From: Streptomyces sp. NBC_00223
GTDB taxonomy: Bacteria; Actinomycetota; Actinomycetes; Streptomycetales; Streptomycetaceae
Length of the DNA stretch: 64,000 bases
Reading direction: 5' to 3'
Assembly (NCBI RefSeq): GCF_036199905.1
Contig: NZ_CP108109.1
Span: forward strand, 6,886,501 to 6,950,500
Part shown: positions 19,655 to 26,564 of the stretch, in pieces
Position numbering within the stretch: position 1 is the first letter of the stretch
Layout of the letters: every line of letters starts with the position of its first letter
The notes under the pieces: generated by a model
What the model saw: the letters and a program-made list of their open reading frames with translations, nothing else
Database searches by the model: none
Told to the model about the DNA's origin: nothing
Program-made: the position numbers and the translations under genes

Positions 19655-19975
19655 ATGGATCAATCCGAGCCACCACCCCGTTCCGGCTGGACGTTCCTGA
19701 CCAACCACGCCCGCGTGCTCGCCGCGATCGCCCAGGACCCCGGCATCCGGGTCCGCGACATCGCCGTACGGTGCCTGCTCACCGAGCGTGCCGTTCAGAA
19801 GATCATCACCGATCTGGAGACGGACGGGTATCTCACCCACACCCGCGTCGGCCGGTCCAACCGCTACGAGATTCCCTCCGGGACGGCCCTTCGCCACCCC
19901 GCGGACTCCGGTTCCACCGTGGCCGACCTGCTGGCCATCCTCGCGATCGAGCGCGACGAGACGCCGCCGGCCTGA
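19655..19975 (+). CDS. Small winged-helix transcriptional regulator
   Basis: A 106-aa DNA-binding protein: LTNHARVLAAIAQDPGIRVR (helices 1-2), DIAVRCLLTERAVQKIITDL (helix-turn-helix) and GYLTHTRVGRSNRYEI (wing). The C-terminal helix LLAILAIERDE could dimerise. This MarR/ArsR-like architecture is common in Streptomyces. It is divergent from the STAS gene with 129 bases between, suggesting it could control both (inference). Confidence 0.85.
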   Translation: MDQSEPPPRSGWTFLTNHARVLAAIAQDPGIRVRDIAVRCLLTERAVQKIITDLETDGYLTHTRVGRSNRYEIPSGTALRHPADSGSTVADLLAILAIERDETPPA

Positions 19976-20276
19976 TCCCACCTGACCCCTCCTGGGCGGG
20001 GGCGGCGCGCCCGAGCGGGCCCCGCGCCGAAAGGGTCGGACGTACGGGCGTCCGCCCCGGCAGACCTGGACCCGAGGCCGGGCTCAGGACTGCGGCCGAC
20101 GGCGGCGCAGTACGACCGGCGTGGTCGCCGCCGCACCTGCGGCGCCGCTCACCGCGGCCGAGGCCGCCGACCAGCCGGCCGTGGCGTAGGAGACGGAGTC
20201 CGCCGCGTCGGCCGTCCGCTGGTCGGGAATGCCGTCGTCGTCCAGCTCGGTGGTGACGGTCCGCCCGGCCCGGGGT
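19976..20276. other. Convergent region with a coding-like minus-strand tail
   Basis: No independent gene is clear in these 301 bases. However a minus-strand frame, one base out of register with the adjacent RsbW-like gene, stays open to a TGA at 20084-20086 with almost exclusively G/C third bases; it would encode VTTELDDDGIPDQ and end VVLRRRRPQS. It has no start of its own. It could be the true C-terminus of the RsbW-like protein after a frameshift near 20280, or chance. Confidence 0.3.
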
Positions 20277-20897
20277 TCAGTGCGGGACCGGGAGGCGGAG
20301 GCCGACCCCGCCGACGTGGCGGGCCTCGGCGGACGTCCCGCGAGCGCGGCGCGGCTGCGGGACGTCGTGTCCGAACGCCCCCGGATCGGGCGCGGGTTGG
20401 CCCGCGTCGACCGATGTCCCGTACGGGGGCGTGCCGCCCGGGATCGTCAGCTTCGCCCAGATCAGCTTGCCGGGCTCGGCGGGCAGAAAGGTGTATCCCC
20501 AGGCGCCGCCGCTGAGTCCGGCGACCAGTTGGAGACCGCGACCGTTCTCGGCGTCGAGCGAGAACTCCCGCAGCACAGGCCGCTGGTTGTTCTGGTCGTA
20601 GACCGAGATCAGCAGTTCGCCGTTGACGATCCACAGCGACAGCGCGCACCCGCGGACCTTCGGCTGACCGCGCCGCGGGTCGAACGGCTCGGCGGCGGAC
20701 CCGGCGTGCCGTACGGCGTTGGTGACCAGCTCGTCAACGATGAGCAGCGCGTCGTCCGTTACGGTACGCGGCACACCCCAGCGCAGCAGTATGTCCTTCG
20801 CGTGTTCACGGGCGTACCGGGTGGCGGAGGGTTCACAGGCGAGGTTCAGCCTGCTTTGGTGTGGTTCGGGCACTGGCCCTCCCTCGGCATGGTTCAC
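20277..20897 (-). CDS. RsbW-like ATP-binding protein (anti-sigma / sensor ATPase)
   Basis: A 206-aa histidine-kinase-type ATPase (HATPase_c_2) without a histidine phosphorylation domain. The N-box is VDELVTNAVRHA at about residues 54-65 with the Mg-binding Glu and Asn; the G1 region is ISVYDQNN and the G2 region is ENGRGLQLVAGL. The last about 60 residues are Pro/Arg-rich with no fold. Such proteins in Streptomyces usually bind sigma factors or are paired with an XRE regulator; here it is divergent from exactly such an XRE gene at 21015. Confidence 0.87.
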   Translation of the reverse strand: MNHAEGGPVPEPHQSRLNLACEPSATRYAREHAKDILLRWGVPRTVTDDALLIVDELVTNAVRHAGSAAEPFDPRRGQPKVRGCALSLWIVNGELLISVYDQNNQRPVLREFSLDAENGRGLQLVAGLSGGAWGYTFLPAEPGKLIWAKLTIPGGTPPYGTSVDAGQPAPDPGAFGHDVPQPRRARGTSAEARHVGGVGLRLPVPH

Positions 20898-20928
20898 TGC
20901 TCGTACCCAGACAACTCCCCCTAACCAA

Positions 20929-20979
20929 GATCAGTTGACACAAGATTTGCACAACCCCTTCGTACGGACGATCAGTTGA
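20929..20979. promoter_or_regulatory. Direct repeats in the RsbW/XRE divergent promoter
   Basis: Two identical 10-mers GATCAGTTGA lie at 20929-20938 and 20970-20979, 41 bases apart start to start, close to four helical turns. The first continues into TTGACA (20935-20940), a possible -35 box for the XRE gene. The repeats could bind the XRE protein as autoregulator (inference). Confidence 0.45.
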
Positions 20980-21014
20980 TGCAGCGACAGGTGTGGTCAT
21001 GGAAGAGTGAGGGC

Positions 21015-22193
21015 ATGGAGAGCACACCTGCGGCCGGTGAGAACATCGCCGTACTGCGCAAGGCGCGCCAGATGGGCCAGGCCAAGCTCGCTCGTGAAGC
21101 GGGCATCTCCCTGTCCTACCTCAGCAAGATCGAGGTGGGGGAACGGCCCGCCACTCCACCGGTCGTGGCCGCGATCGCGCGGGCGATGCACGTCACCACC
21201 GCCCGTATCTACGGCCAGCCCTTCCTGGGCCCCTCCGAGCAGTCGGATCTGCTGAACGACCTGCGCGGCGCCGTACGGCGGCACACCCTCCCGCGCGAGG
21301 ACCAGCCCTCGCCCGCGGCCCTCGCCGAGGAGTTGAAGCAGGCCGCCACGCTGCGCTCCGACGCGCGCTATCTGGAACTCCTCAGAATGCTGCCCGCGCT
21401 CCTGGGCCGGGCGACCGCCAACGCCCTTGCCTCGGACGGGGACGCGACGGCCTGGGGCCATGTCGCCGACGTCTACAGCGCCGCCTACGCGGTCGTCCAC
21501 CGGCTGGGCCAGCCCGACTTGGCGGACATGATCGTCTCCCGGCAGTTCTGGGCCGCCGAGCAGACCTGGAACCCGCAGGCGGAGGCGGCCGCGGCCTGGA
21601 ACGAGGCCGGTACGTACCAGTCGGCCGGCCAGTACGAGGACGGCCTCGCCATCGTGGAGCGGGCCATCGCGCGCTACGAGGCCGCCAAGTCCGAGGGCCT
21701 GACCCGGATCGTCCACCTCGGCTCCCTGCATCTGCGCGGCGTCGTGCTGGCCTCACGGAACAAGGACCGCAACGCCACCGACGACCACCTGCGCAAGGCG
21801 CGCGCGCTGGCCGCCCGGCTCCGGGGCGACGTACTGGCCCACCATCTGACCTTCGGGGCCGCGAACACGGCGCTCTACGAACTCGCCGCCTACGTCGAAC
21901 TGGGCCAGCCGGACAAGGCCGCGGAGATGTCGGCCCCGCTGGTGGACACGCCCCCCGCCGACCTCAAGCCGAACCGCGTCGGTCGGCTGTACATCGACGT
22001 GGCACGGGCCCGGCTGGCGACGAAGGACCTGACGGGCGCGGAGGAAGCGCTCAAGCGGGCCTTCGACGTCGCTCCGCAGATGTCGGAGATCCATCCGATG
22101 AGCCGGGAAGTGCTCCGGGTCCTCTTCGTCCTCCACCAGCGCTCCAGGCCCGAGCTGACCGCGATGGCCAAACGCGCGGGCCTGGCCGCCTGA
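21015..22193 (+). CDS. XRE-family transcriptional regulator with TPR-like C-terminus
   Basis: A 392-aa protein. Residues about 8-65 are a helix-turn-helix (NIAVLRKARQMGQAKLAREA, GISLSYLSKIEVGERPATPP). The rest is a helical repeat region resembling tetratricopeptide arrays (AWNEAGTYQSAGQYEDGLAI, ARARLATKDLTGAEEALKRA), the pattern of Streptomyces developmental XRE regulators. ATG 21015 is preferred over upstream codons because GAGTGAGGG precedes it and the HTH starts soon after. It is divergent from an RsbW-like ATPase and is followed by tRNA-Leu on the other strand. Confidence 0.88.
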   Translation: MESTPAAGENIAVLRKARQMGQAKLAREAGISLSYLSKIEVGERPATPPVVAAIARAMHVTTARIYGQPFLGPSEQSDLLNDLRGAVRRHTLPREDQPSPAALAEELKQAATLRSDARYLELLRMLPALLGRATANALASDGDATAWGHVADVYSAAYAVVHRLGQPDLADMIVSRQFWAAEQTWNPQAEAAAAWNEAGTYQSAGQYEDGLAIVERAIARYEAAKSEGLTRIVHLGSLHLRGVVLASRNKDRNATDDHLRKARALAARLRGDVLAHHLTFGAANTALYELAAYVELGQPDKAAEMSAPLVDTPPADLKPNRVGRLYIDVARARLATKDLTGAEEALKRAFDVAPQMSEIHPMSREVLRVLFVLHQRSRPELTAMAKRAGLAA

Positions 22194-22208
22194 TCCTGCC
22201 GCCGGAGG

Positions 22209-22260
22209 GGCCCACCCGGCTCGCCCGGCCCACCCGGGTCGCCCGGCCCACCCGGGTCGG
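22209..22260. repeat. 18-bp tandem repeat
   Basis: Almost three copies of GGCCCACCCGGGTCGCCC directly after the XRE stop: 22209-22226, 22227-22244 and 22245-22260 (partial). The first copy differs by one base. Confidence 0.8.
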
Positions 22261-22296
22261 CCCCGGCGGGGGAGCGGAAGCGGCCGGAAAAGCAGA

Positions 22297-22319
22297 AAAC
22301 CCCGGCATCGCCGGGGTTT
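22297..22319. terminator. Bidirectional terminator between XRE gene and tRNA-Leu
   Basis: A perfect 10-bp stem AAACCCCGGC / GCCGGGGTTT with an ATC loop. It lies 7 bases beyond the tRNA 3' end on the minus strand and about 100 bases after the XRE stop on the plus strand; the A/T ends give a short U tract in both directions. Confidence 0.85.
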
Positions 22320-22326
22320 CTCACTG

Positions 22327-22411
22327 TGTCCGAGGGGGGACTTGAACCCCCACGCCCGATAAAGGGCACTAGCACCTCAAGCTAGCGCGTCTGCCATTCC
22401 GCCACCCGGAC
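22327..22411 (-). tRNA. tRNA-Leu (anticodon GAG)
   Basis: An 85-base class-II tRNA. Acceptor strands GTCCGGG and CTCGGAC pair (one G-T), the anticodon stem is CTAGC/GCTAG around loop TTGAGGT giving anticodon GAG, a long variable arm (GCCCTTTATCGGGC) marks it as leucine/serine type, and the T loop is GGTTCAAGTCC. CCA is not encoded. It reads CUC and CUU codons. Confidence 0.95.
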
Positions 22412-22768
22412 CGGGTGTGTCACCGCGGCCTCTGGGCCGTGGCGACGAGGTAAACCATAGCAAAGATCCTGAGGGCTCGATCACGCCGCCGAAGTGGCCG
22501 GGGACGGTCCGCCCGGCCCCGGGAGCGAGCCCCGGGACCGGGTCCAGCGGGCGGGCTCCGCGACAGGCCGCCGCGACCGGTTTCCGGCGGTCGGCTCCCC
22601 TGCGACCGGCTCCCCGGCCGGCCCCCGGGACCGGGCCCGCGCGGGATAGGGGGTGGCGGGTCTTGGGGGTCGCGGGGGTCCCGGGGGAGGATGGGCAGGG
22701 TATCGGCCGCCGCCACCTCGGTGCGCGGGCACGGCACGGAACCAGCAGGGAACAAACGAGGAGACAGC

Positions 22769-24106
22769 GTGAGCGAGTCGGCGCCGGACAGGACGGACAC
22801 CGCGAGGGTCACAGGTCAGGACGAAGTCGTCGACCTGTGCAGCGAACTCATCCGGATCGACACCAGCAACTACGGCGACCACTCGGGCCCGGGTGAGCGG
22901 GCCGCCGCGGAGTACGTCGCGGAGAAGCTGGCCGAGGTCGGCCTCGAACCGCGGATCTTCGAGTCGCACAAGGGCCGTGCCTCCACCGTCGCGCGGATCG
23001 AGGGCGAGGACCGGTCCCGTCCCGCGCTGCTGATCCACGGGCACACCGACGTCGTGCCCGCCAACCCCGACGACTGGACCCACCACCCCTTCTCCGGCGA
23101 GGTCACCGACGGCTGCGTCTGGGGCCGCGGCGCGGTCGACATGAAGGACATGGACGCGATGACCCTCGCGGTCGTCCGCGACCGGCTGCGCAGCGGCCGC
23201 AAGCCGCCCCGGGACATCGTGCTGGCCTTCCTCGCCGACGAGGAGGCCGGCGGCACGTACGGCGCCCGGCACCTCGTCGACAAGCACCCCGACCTCTTCG
23301 AGGGCGTCACCGAGGCGATCGGCGAGGTCGGCGGCTTCTCCTTCACCGTCAACGAGAATCTGCGGCTCTATCTGATCGAGACCGCCGAGAAGGGCATGCA
23401 CTGGATGCGGCTCACCGTGGACGGCACCGCCGGGCACGGGTCCATGACCAACAAGGACAACGCGATCACCGAGCTGTGCGAGGCCGTCGGGCGGCTCGGC
23501 AGGCACGAGTTCCCGGTCCGGGTCACCAAGTCGGTCCGCGGCTTCCTGGACGAGCTGTCCGACGCCTTCGGCACCGAGCTGGACCCGGAGGACATGGAGT
23601 CCACCCTCGCCCGGCTCGGCGGCATCGCCAAGATGATCGGCACCACGCTGCGCAACACCGCCGCCCCGACCATGCTCGGCGCCGGCTACAAGGTGAACGT
23701 CATCCCCGGCCAGGCCACCGCGCACGTCGACGGCCGCTTCCTGCCCGGGTACGAGGAGGAGTTCCTGGCCGACCTCGACCGCATCCTCGGCCCGCGGGTC
23801 AAGCGCGAGTCGCTGCACAGCGACAAGGCGGTCGAGACCGACTTCGACGGCTCGCTGGTCGACGCGATGCAGTCCGCGCTCAAGGCCGAGGACCCGATCG
23901 CGCGCGCGGTCCCGTACATGCTCTCCGGCGGCACCGACGCCAAGTCCTTCGACGACCTGGGCATCCGCTGCTTCGGCTTCGCGCCGCTCCAGCTCCCGCC
24001 CGAGCTGGACTTCGCCGGGATGTTCCACGGCGTGGACGAGCGGGTCCCGGTCGAGGGGCTGCGCTTCGGGGTGCGCGTACTCGATCGCTTCATCGACAAC
24101 AGCTGA
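22769..24106 (+). CDS. M20/M25/M40-family metallopeptidase
   Basis: A 445-aa zinc hydrolase of the ArgE/DapE/carboxypeptidase G2 type. Metal ligands and catalytic residues are visible: LIHGHTDVVP (His and catalytic Asp), RGAVDMKDMD (bridging Asp), LADEEAGG (catalytic Glu-Glu), and a late SGGTDAKSF and MFHGVDERVP. The dimerisation domain is inserted about residues 195-320 (GTAGHGSM...). GTG 22769 follows ACGAGGAG and is preferred over an earlier in-frame Met without a ribosome site. Likely cleaves N-acyl amino acids or dipeptides in the cytoplasm. Confidence 0.93.
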   Translation: MSESAPDRTDTARVTGQDEVVDLCSELIRIDTSNYGDHSGPGERAAAEYVAEKLAEVGLEPRIFESHKGRASTVARIEGEDRSRPALLIHGHTDVVPANPDDWTHHPFSGEVTDGCVWGRGAVDMKDMDAMTLAVVRDRLRSGRKPPRDIVLAFLADEEAGGTYGARHLVDKHPDLFEGVTEAIGEVGGFSFTVNENLRLYLIETAEKGMHWMRLTVDGTAGHGSMTNKDNAITELCEAVGRLGRHEFPVRVTKSVRGFLDELSDAFGTELDPEDMESTLARLGGIAKMIGTTLRNTAAPTMLGAGYKVNVIPGQATAHVDGRFLPGYEEEFLADLDRILGPRVKRESLHSDKAVETDFDGSLVDAMQSALKAEDPIARAVPYMLSGGTDAKSFDDLGIRCFGFAPLQLPPELDFAGMFHGVDERVPVEGLRFGVRVLDRFIDNS

Positions 24107-24256
24107 CCGTTCGTCCATATGTACCCGTATCGGTGGCATTTTTCGTCGGTACGGGTGAATGATCCAATGCTTTCGTAGCTCTATTTCCTCCGGGTCGTTA
24201 CGACGTGTGTGGTCCGCGGTCGGGATCACACAGGTGCCCCACGAGGAGGAAATCCC

Positions 24257-24490
24257 ATGATGAAGAAGGTCGTCGCGGCTGCGGCTGCCACGGGCGGTCT
24301 GGTGCTCGCGGGCGCCGGTATGGCCGTCGCCGACGCCGGAGCCCAGGGCGCCGCGGTGAAGTCCCCCGGTGTGCTCTCCGGCAATGTCGTCCAGATCCCG
24401 GTGCACGTGCCGATCAACCTCTGCGGCAACACGATCGACGTCGTCGGTCTGCTCAACCCCGCTTTCGGCAACGTCTGCGTCAACCAGTAG
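24257..24490 (+). CDS. chpH: Short chaplin (ChpH-like)
   Basis: A 77-aa secreted hydrophobic surface protein. A signal peptide covers about residues 1-26 (MMKKVV... to AVADA), followed by one chaplin domain, about 31-77, with the paired cysteines C56 and C74 and the signature SPGVLSGNVVQIPVHVPINL, then LLNPAFGN. Short chaplins self-assemble into amyloid fibrils that coat aerial hyphae and lower surface tension at the air interface. GAGGAGG precedes the ATG. The adjacent long chaplin gene is the arrangement remembered for S. coelicolor chpH-chpC, which is the basis of the symbol. Confidence 0.93.
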   Translation: MMKKVVAAAAATGGLVLAGAGMAVADAGAQGAAVKSPGVLSGNVVQIPVHVPINLCGNTIDVVGLLNPAFGNVCVNQ

Positions 24491-24630
24491 TCCCGCGCCG
24501 GCCGCTCGCCGGCCGAAGCCGGGCGGGCCCCGGGCGCTTCGCCGCGCTCCGGGGCCGCTCGCCATCTCCGGGGGACTTGCATGCACAGGTGTGACGGGCC
24601 ACTCCGGTCGAAATCGAAGGTAGGAAAGCT

Positions 24631-25500
24631 ATGCGACAGGTCGCGAAGAAGGGCCTGCTCACCGTGGTGGCCACGGGAGGTGTGCTCGCCGCGACGGGAG
24701 GTCTGGCCTACGCCGACGCCGGCGCCGCGGGTGTGGCCGCCGGTTCGCCGGGTGTGCTGTCCGGCAATGTCGTCCAGGTCCCGGTACACATTCCGGTGAA
24801 CCTGTGCGGCAACACGATCAATGTGATCGGTCTGCTCAACCCCGCCTTCGGCAACGAGTGCGCCAACACGTCCTCGGGCGGCGGCGGTACGTTCGGGGGC
24901 GGCTCCACCGCCGCCGGGGTTACGTCCTCGTCGCCGGGCGTCGGGTCCGGCAACAACGTGCAGGCCCCGGTGGACGTGCCGGTCAACGCGTGCGGCAACA
25001 GCGTCGACGTCGTGGCGCTGCTCAACCCGGCGTTCGGCAACTCGTGCGGGAACGAGGAGCACGGGGGCACACCGGTCACGCCGGTCACCCCGGGCAACCC
25101 CGGTACGCCGGGTCACCCCGGACATCCGGGCCACCCCGGGCACCCCGGCTGGCCCGGCCACCCGGGACACCCAGGGCACCCCGGTCACCCGGGCCAGCCC
25201 GGTACCCCCGGGACTCCGGGTACGCCCGGTACCCCCGGGACTCCGGGTACGCCCGGCACCCCCGGGACTCCGGGAACCCCGGGTACGCCCGGCACCCCGG
25301 GAACTCCCGGTACGCCTGGTACGCCCGCCAACCCCGGCACCCCGGCCACGCCCGGAACCCCGGTCTCGCACACCGGCCCCGGCACCCCCACCCTCGCCCA
25401 CACGGGCGCGGACGGCCTCGGCCTCGCCGCCGCCTCCGCCGGCGGTCTACTGCTCGGTGGCACGGTGCTCTACCGTCGCGGCCGCGCCGCACAGCGCTGA
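24631..25500 (+). CDS. chpC: Long chaplin with collagen-like repeat and sortase signal (ChpC-like)
   Basis: A 289-aa cell-wall protein. After a signal peptide (about 1-30) come two chaplin domains: residues about 35-78 (Cys 59 and 77) and about 100-140 (Cys 121 and 139), each with LLNPAFGN. Residues about 154-250 are an uninterrupted proline/glycine repeat, first PGH/PGW then PGT units, i.e. Gly at every third position like collagen. LAHTG at 255-259 is the class E sortase signal, followed by a hydrophobic segment and the basic tail YRRGRAAQR. Long chaplins are anchored to peptidoglycan and seed assembly of short ones. The repeat is much longer than the usual spacer. Confidence 0.93.
   Translation: MRQVAKKGLLTVVATGGVLAATGGLAYADAGAAGVAAGSPGVLSGNVVQVPVHIPVNLCGNTINVIGLLNPAFGNECANTSSGGGGTFGGGSTAAGVTSSSPGVGSGNNVQAPVDVPVNACGNSVDVVALLNPAFGNSCGNEEHGGTPVTPVTPGNPGTPGHPGHPGHPGHPGWPGHPGHPGHPGHPGQPGTPGTPGTPGTPGTPGTPGTPGTPGTPGTPGTPGTPGTPGTPANPGTPATPGTPVSHTGPGTPTLAHTGADGLGLAAASAGGLLLGGTVLYRRGRAAQR
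25093..25350 (+). repeat. In-frame Gly-x-Pro coding minisatellite in chpC
   Basis: Nine-base-periodic DNA encoding PGH and then PGT triplets, with repeated words CCGGGTACGCCCGGTACC and CCCGGGACTCCGGG. Neighbouring units differ mostly at third bases, so the protein repeat is better conserved than the DNA, suggesting selection on the peptide as well as slippage. Confidence 0.85.
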
Positions 25501-25521
25501 CGCGGCACACAGCACCTACGG

Positions 25522-25563
25522 GTCGGCCGCGTCACCCCGGCGGCACGCCGGGTAGCGGCCGAC
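25522..25563 (+). terminator. Terminator-like hairpin after chpC
   Basis: Outer arms GTCGGCCGC (25522-25530) and GCGGCCGAC (25555-25563) enclose an inner hairpin CCCGGC / GCCGGG with a five-base loop. It starts 21 bases after the chpC stop. Confidence 0.7.
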
Positions 25564-25643
25564 GACCGTAGTCGTGCGGTAGCGGTAGCGGTAATCGGAT
25601 GATCGTGACCGGGCGGCCGGAAGGCCGTCCGGTCACGGTGGTC

Positions 25644-25832
25644 TCACCAAGTGGCCCGCACCTGGCGGATGATCCGGCGCCGCAGCCGCACCCGCCGGCT
25701 CCCGTCCGGGAACAGCCGGACCCGGTCCAACTCCCAGTGCCCGTACTCGGCTTCGTCCGTCAACAGCCGCGTCGCGTCCTTGCGGGAGACCCCGCGCGGC
25801 ACGTACATCTCTCTGAATTCGTATTCCGGCAT
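25644..25832 (-). CDS. DUF5703-family small protein
   Basis: A 62-aa basic protein beginning MPEYEFREMYVPRGVSRK and ending in an Arg-rich strand (RRVRLRRRIIRQVRATW). This matches the small DUF5703 family conserved in actinomycetes; no function is known. It is divergent from the gene at 25880 with a 47-base intergenic space. Confidence 0.85.
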   Translation of the reverse strand: MPEYEFREMYVPRGVSRKDATRLLTDEAEYGHWELDRVRLFPDGSRRVRLRRRIIRQVRATW

Positions 25833-25879
25833 CGCATCTATTGTGCGGGCAACGCCCCGGTGCGGATAGCGTCTGCTCC

Positions 25880-26485
25880 ATGTCTGATGACGTGCAGCCC
25901 ACCGTGGCCGAGGTCCGTGCCGCAGTCGAGGCGGTCAAGGCCGCGCTCGACCGTCACCTCGACGCGATCGAGAACCGTACCGACGACGCCGACCCCGCCG
26001 TCCTCGCGGCCTTCAACTCGCTGGCGCTGGCCGCCGAGACCTATGACGAGTTGCTGTACGACACCTACGACGAGGTGACCCCGTTCGAGGTGCCCGGCGG
26101 CGACACGATGCCGGAGTACACCGGGTCCGAGGACCCGGAGGCGATCAGCGTGCTGATCCGCCGCGACTACACCGTCGTCGACCCCGACCGGCTCATCGCC
26201 CAGGCCAGAAGGGCCGCCGAGGCCGATGCCCCGGTGAGCTCGACGGTCACCGCGGCCGTCGGCGTGGTCTTCGGGGAGTACGAACCCGATGAGATCGCCC
26301 AGCGGCACAAGGAGTTCGGGCTGGAGGAGGGCGACTCCACGATGTGGGTCTGCGCGGCCGAGCCCGCGGACGCGGGGGAGTGGCTCGACGCGCCCTTCGA
26401 CCAGGCCGATCCGGAACAGGTGATCTGCCGCTTCGACGTGAGCGCGGTCTTCGACGACGAGCTGGGTGTGCTCGACCCGGACTGA
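25880..26485 (+). CDS. Conserved hypothetical acidic protein
   Basis: A 201-aa strongly acidic soluble protein. An N-terminal helix pair (VAEVRAAVEAVKAALDRHLD, AAFNSLALAAETYDELLYD) is followed by a mixed region (ISVLIRRDYTVVDPDRLIAQ, TAAVGVVFGEYEPDEIAQRH) and an acidic end. I do not recognise a named domain. No membrane segment or metal motif is seen. It is convergent with the RecD-like gene and ends before a strong bidirectional hairpin. Confidence 0.8.
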   Translation: MSDDVQPTVAEVRAAVEAVKAALDRHLDAIENRTDDADPAVLAAFNSLALAAETYDELLYDTYDEVTPFEVPGGDTMPEYTGSEDPEAISVLIRRDYTVVDPDRLIAQARRAAEADAPVSSTVTAAVGVVFGEYEPDEIAQRHKEFGLEEGDSTMWVCAAEPADAGEWLDAPFDQADPEQVICRFDVSAVFDDELGVLDPD

Positions 26486-26529
26486 GCCCCGAGGGCGGGG
26501 CCGTACGGCCCGGCGGTCCGGCCGTGTCC

Positions 26530-26562
26530 GTGGTGCGGGGGGAGGACGTCCCCCCGCACCAC
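26530..26562. terminator. Bidirectional terminator
   Basis: A perfect 14-bp stem, GTGGTGCGGGGGGA (26530-26543) pairing with 26549-26562 around a five-base loop, between two convergent genes whose stops lie at 26485 and 26565. Confidence 0.85.
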
Positions 26563-26564
26563 GC

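Noticed and set aside
22327..22411. tRNA-Leu as an attachment site of an integrative element
   Set aside because: No integrase gene and no duplicated tRNA 3' end were seen in the flanking 10 kb.
25093..25350. Periodic DNA as a CRISPR array
   Set aside because: Period is nine bases, in frame and coding for Gly-x-Pro; there are no spacers.
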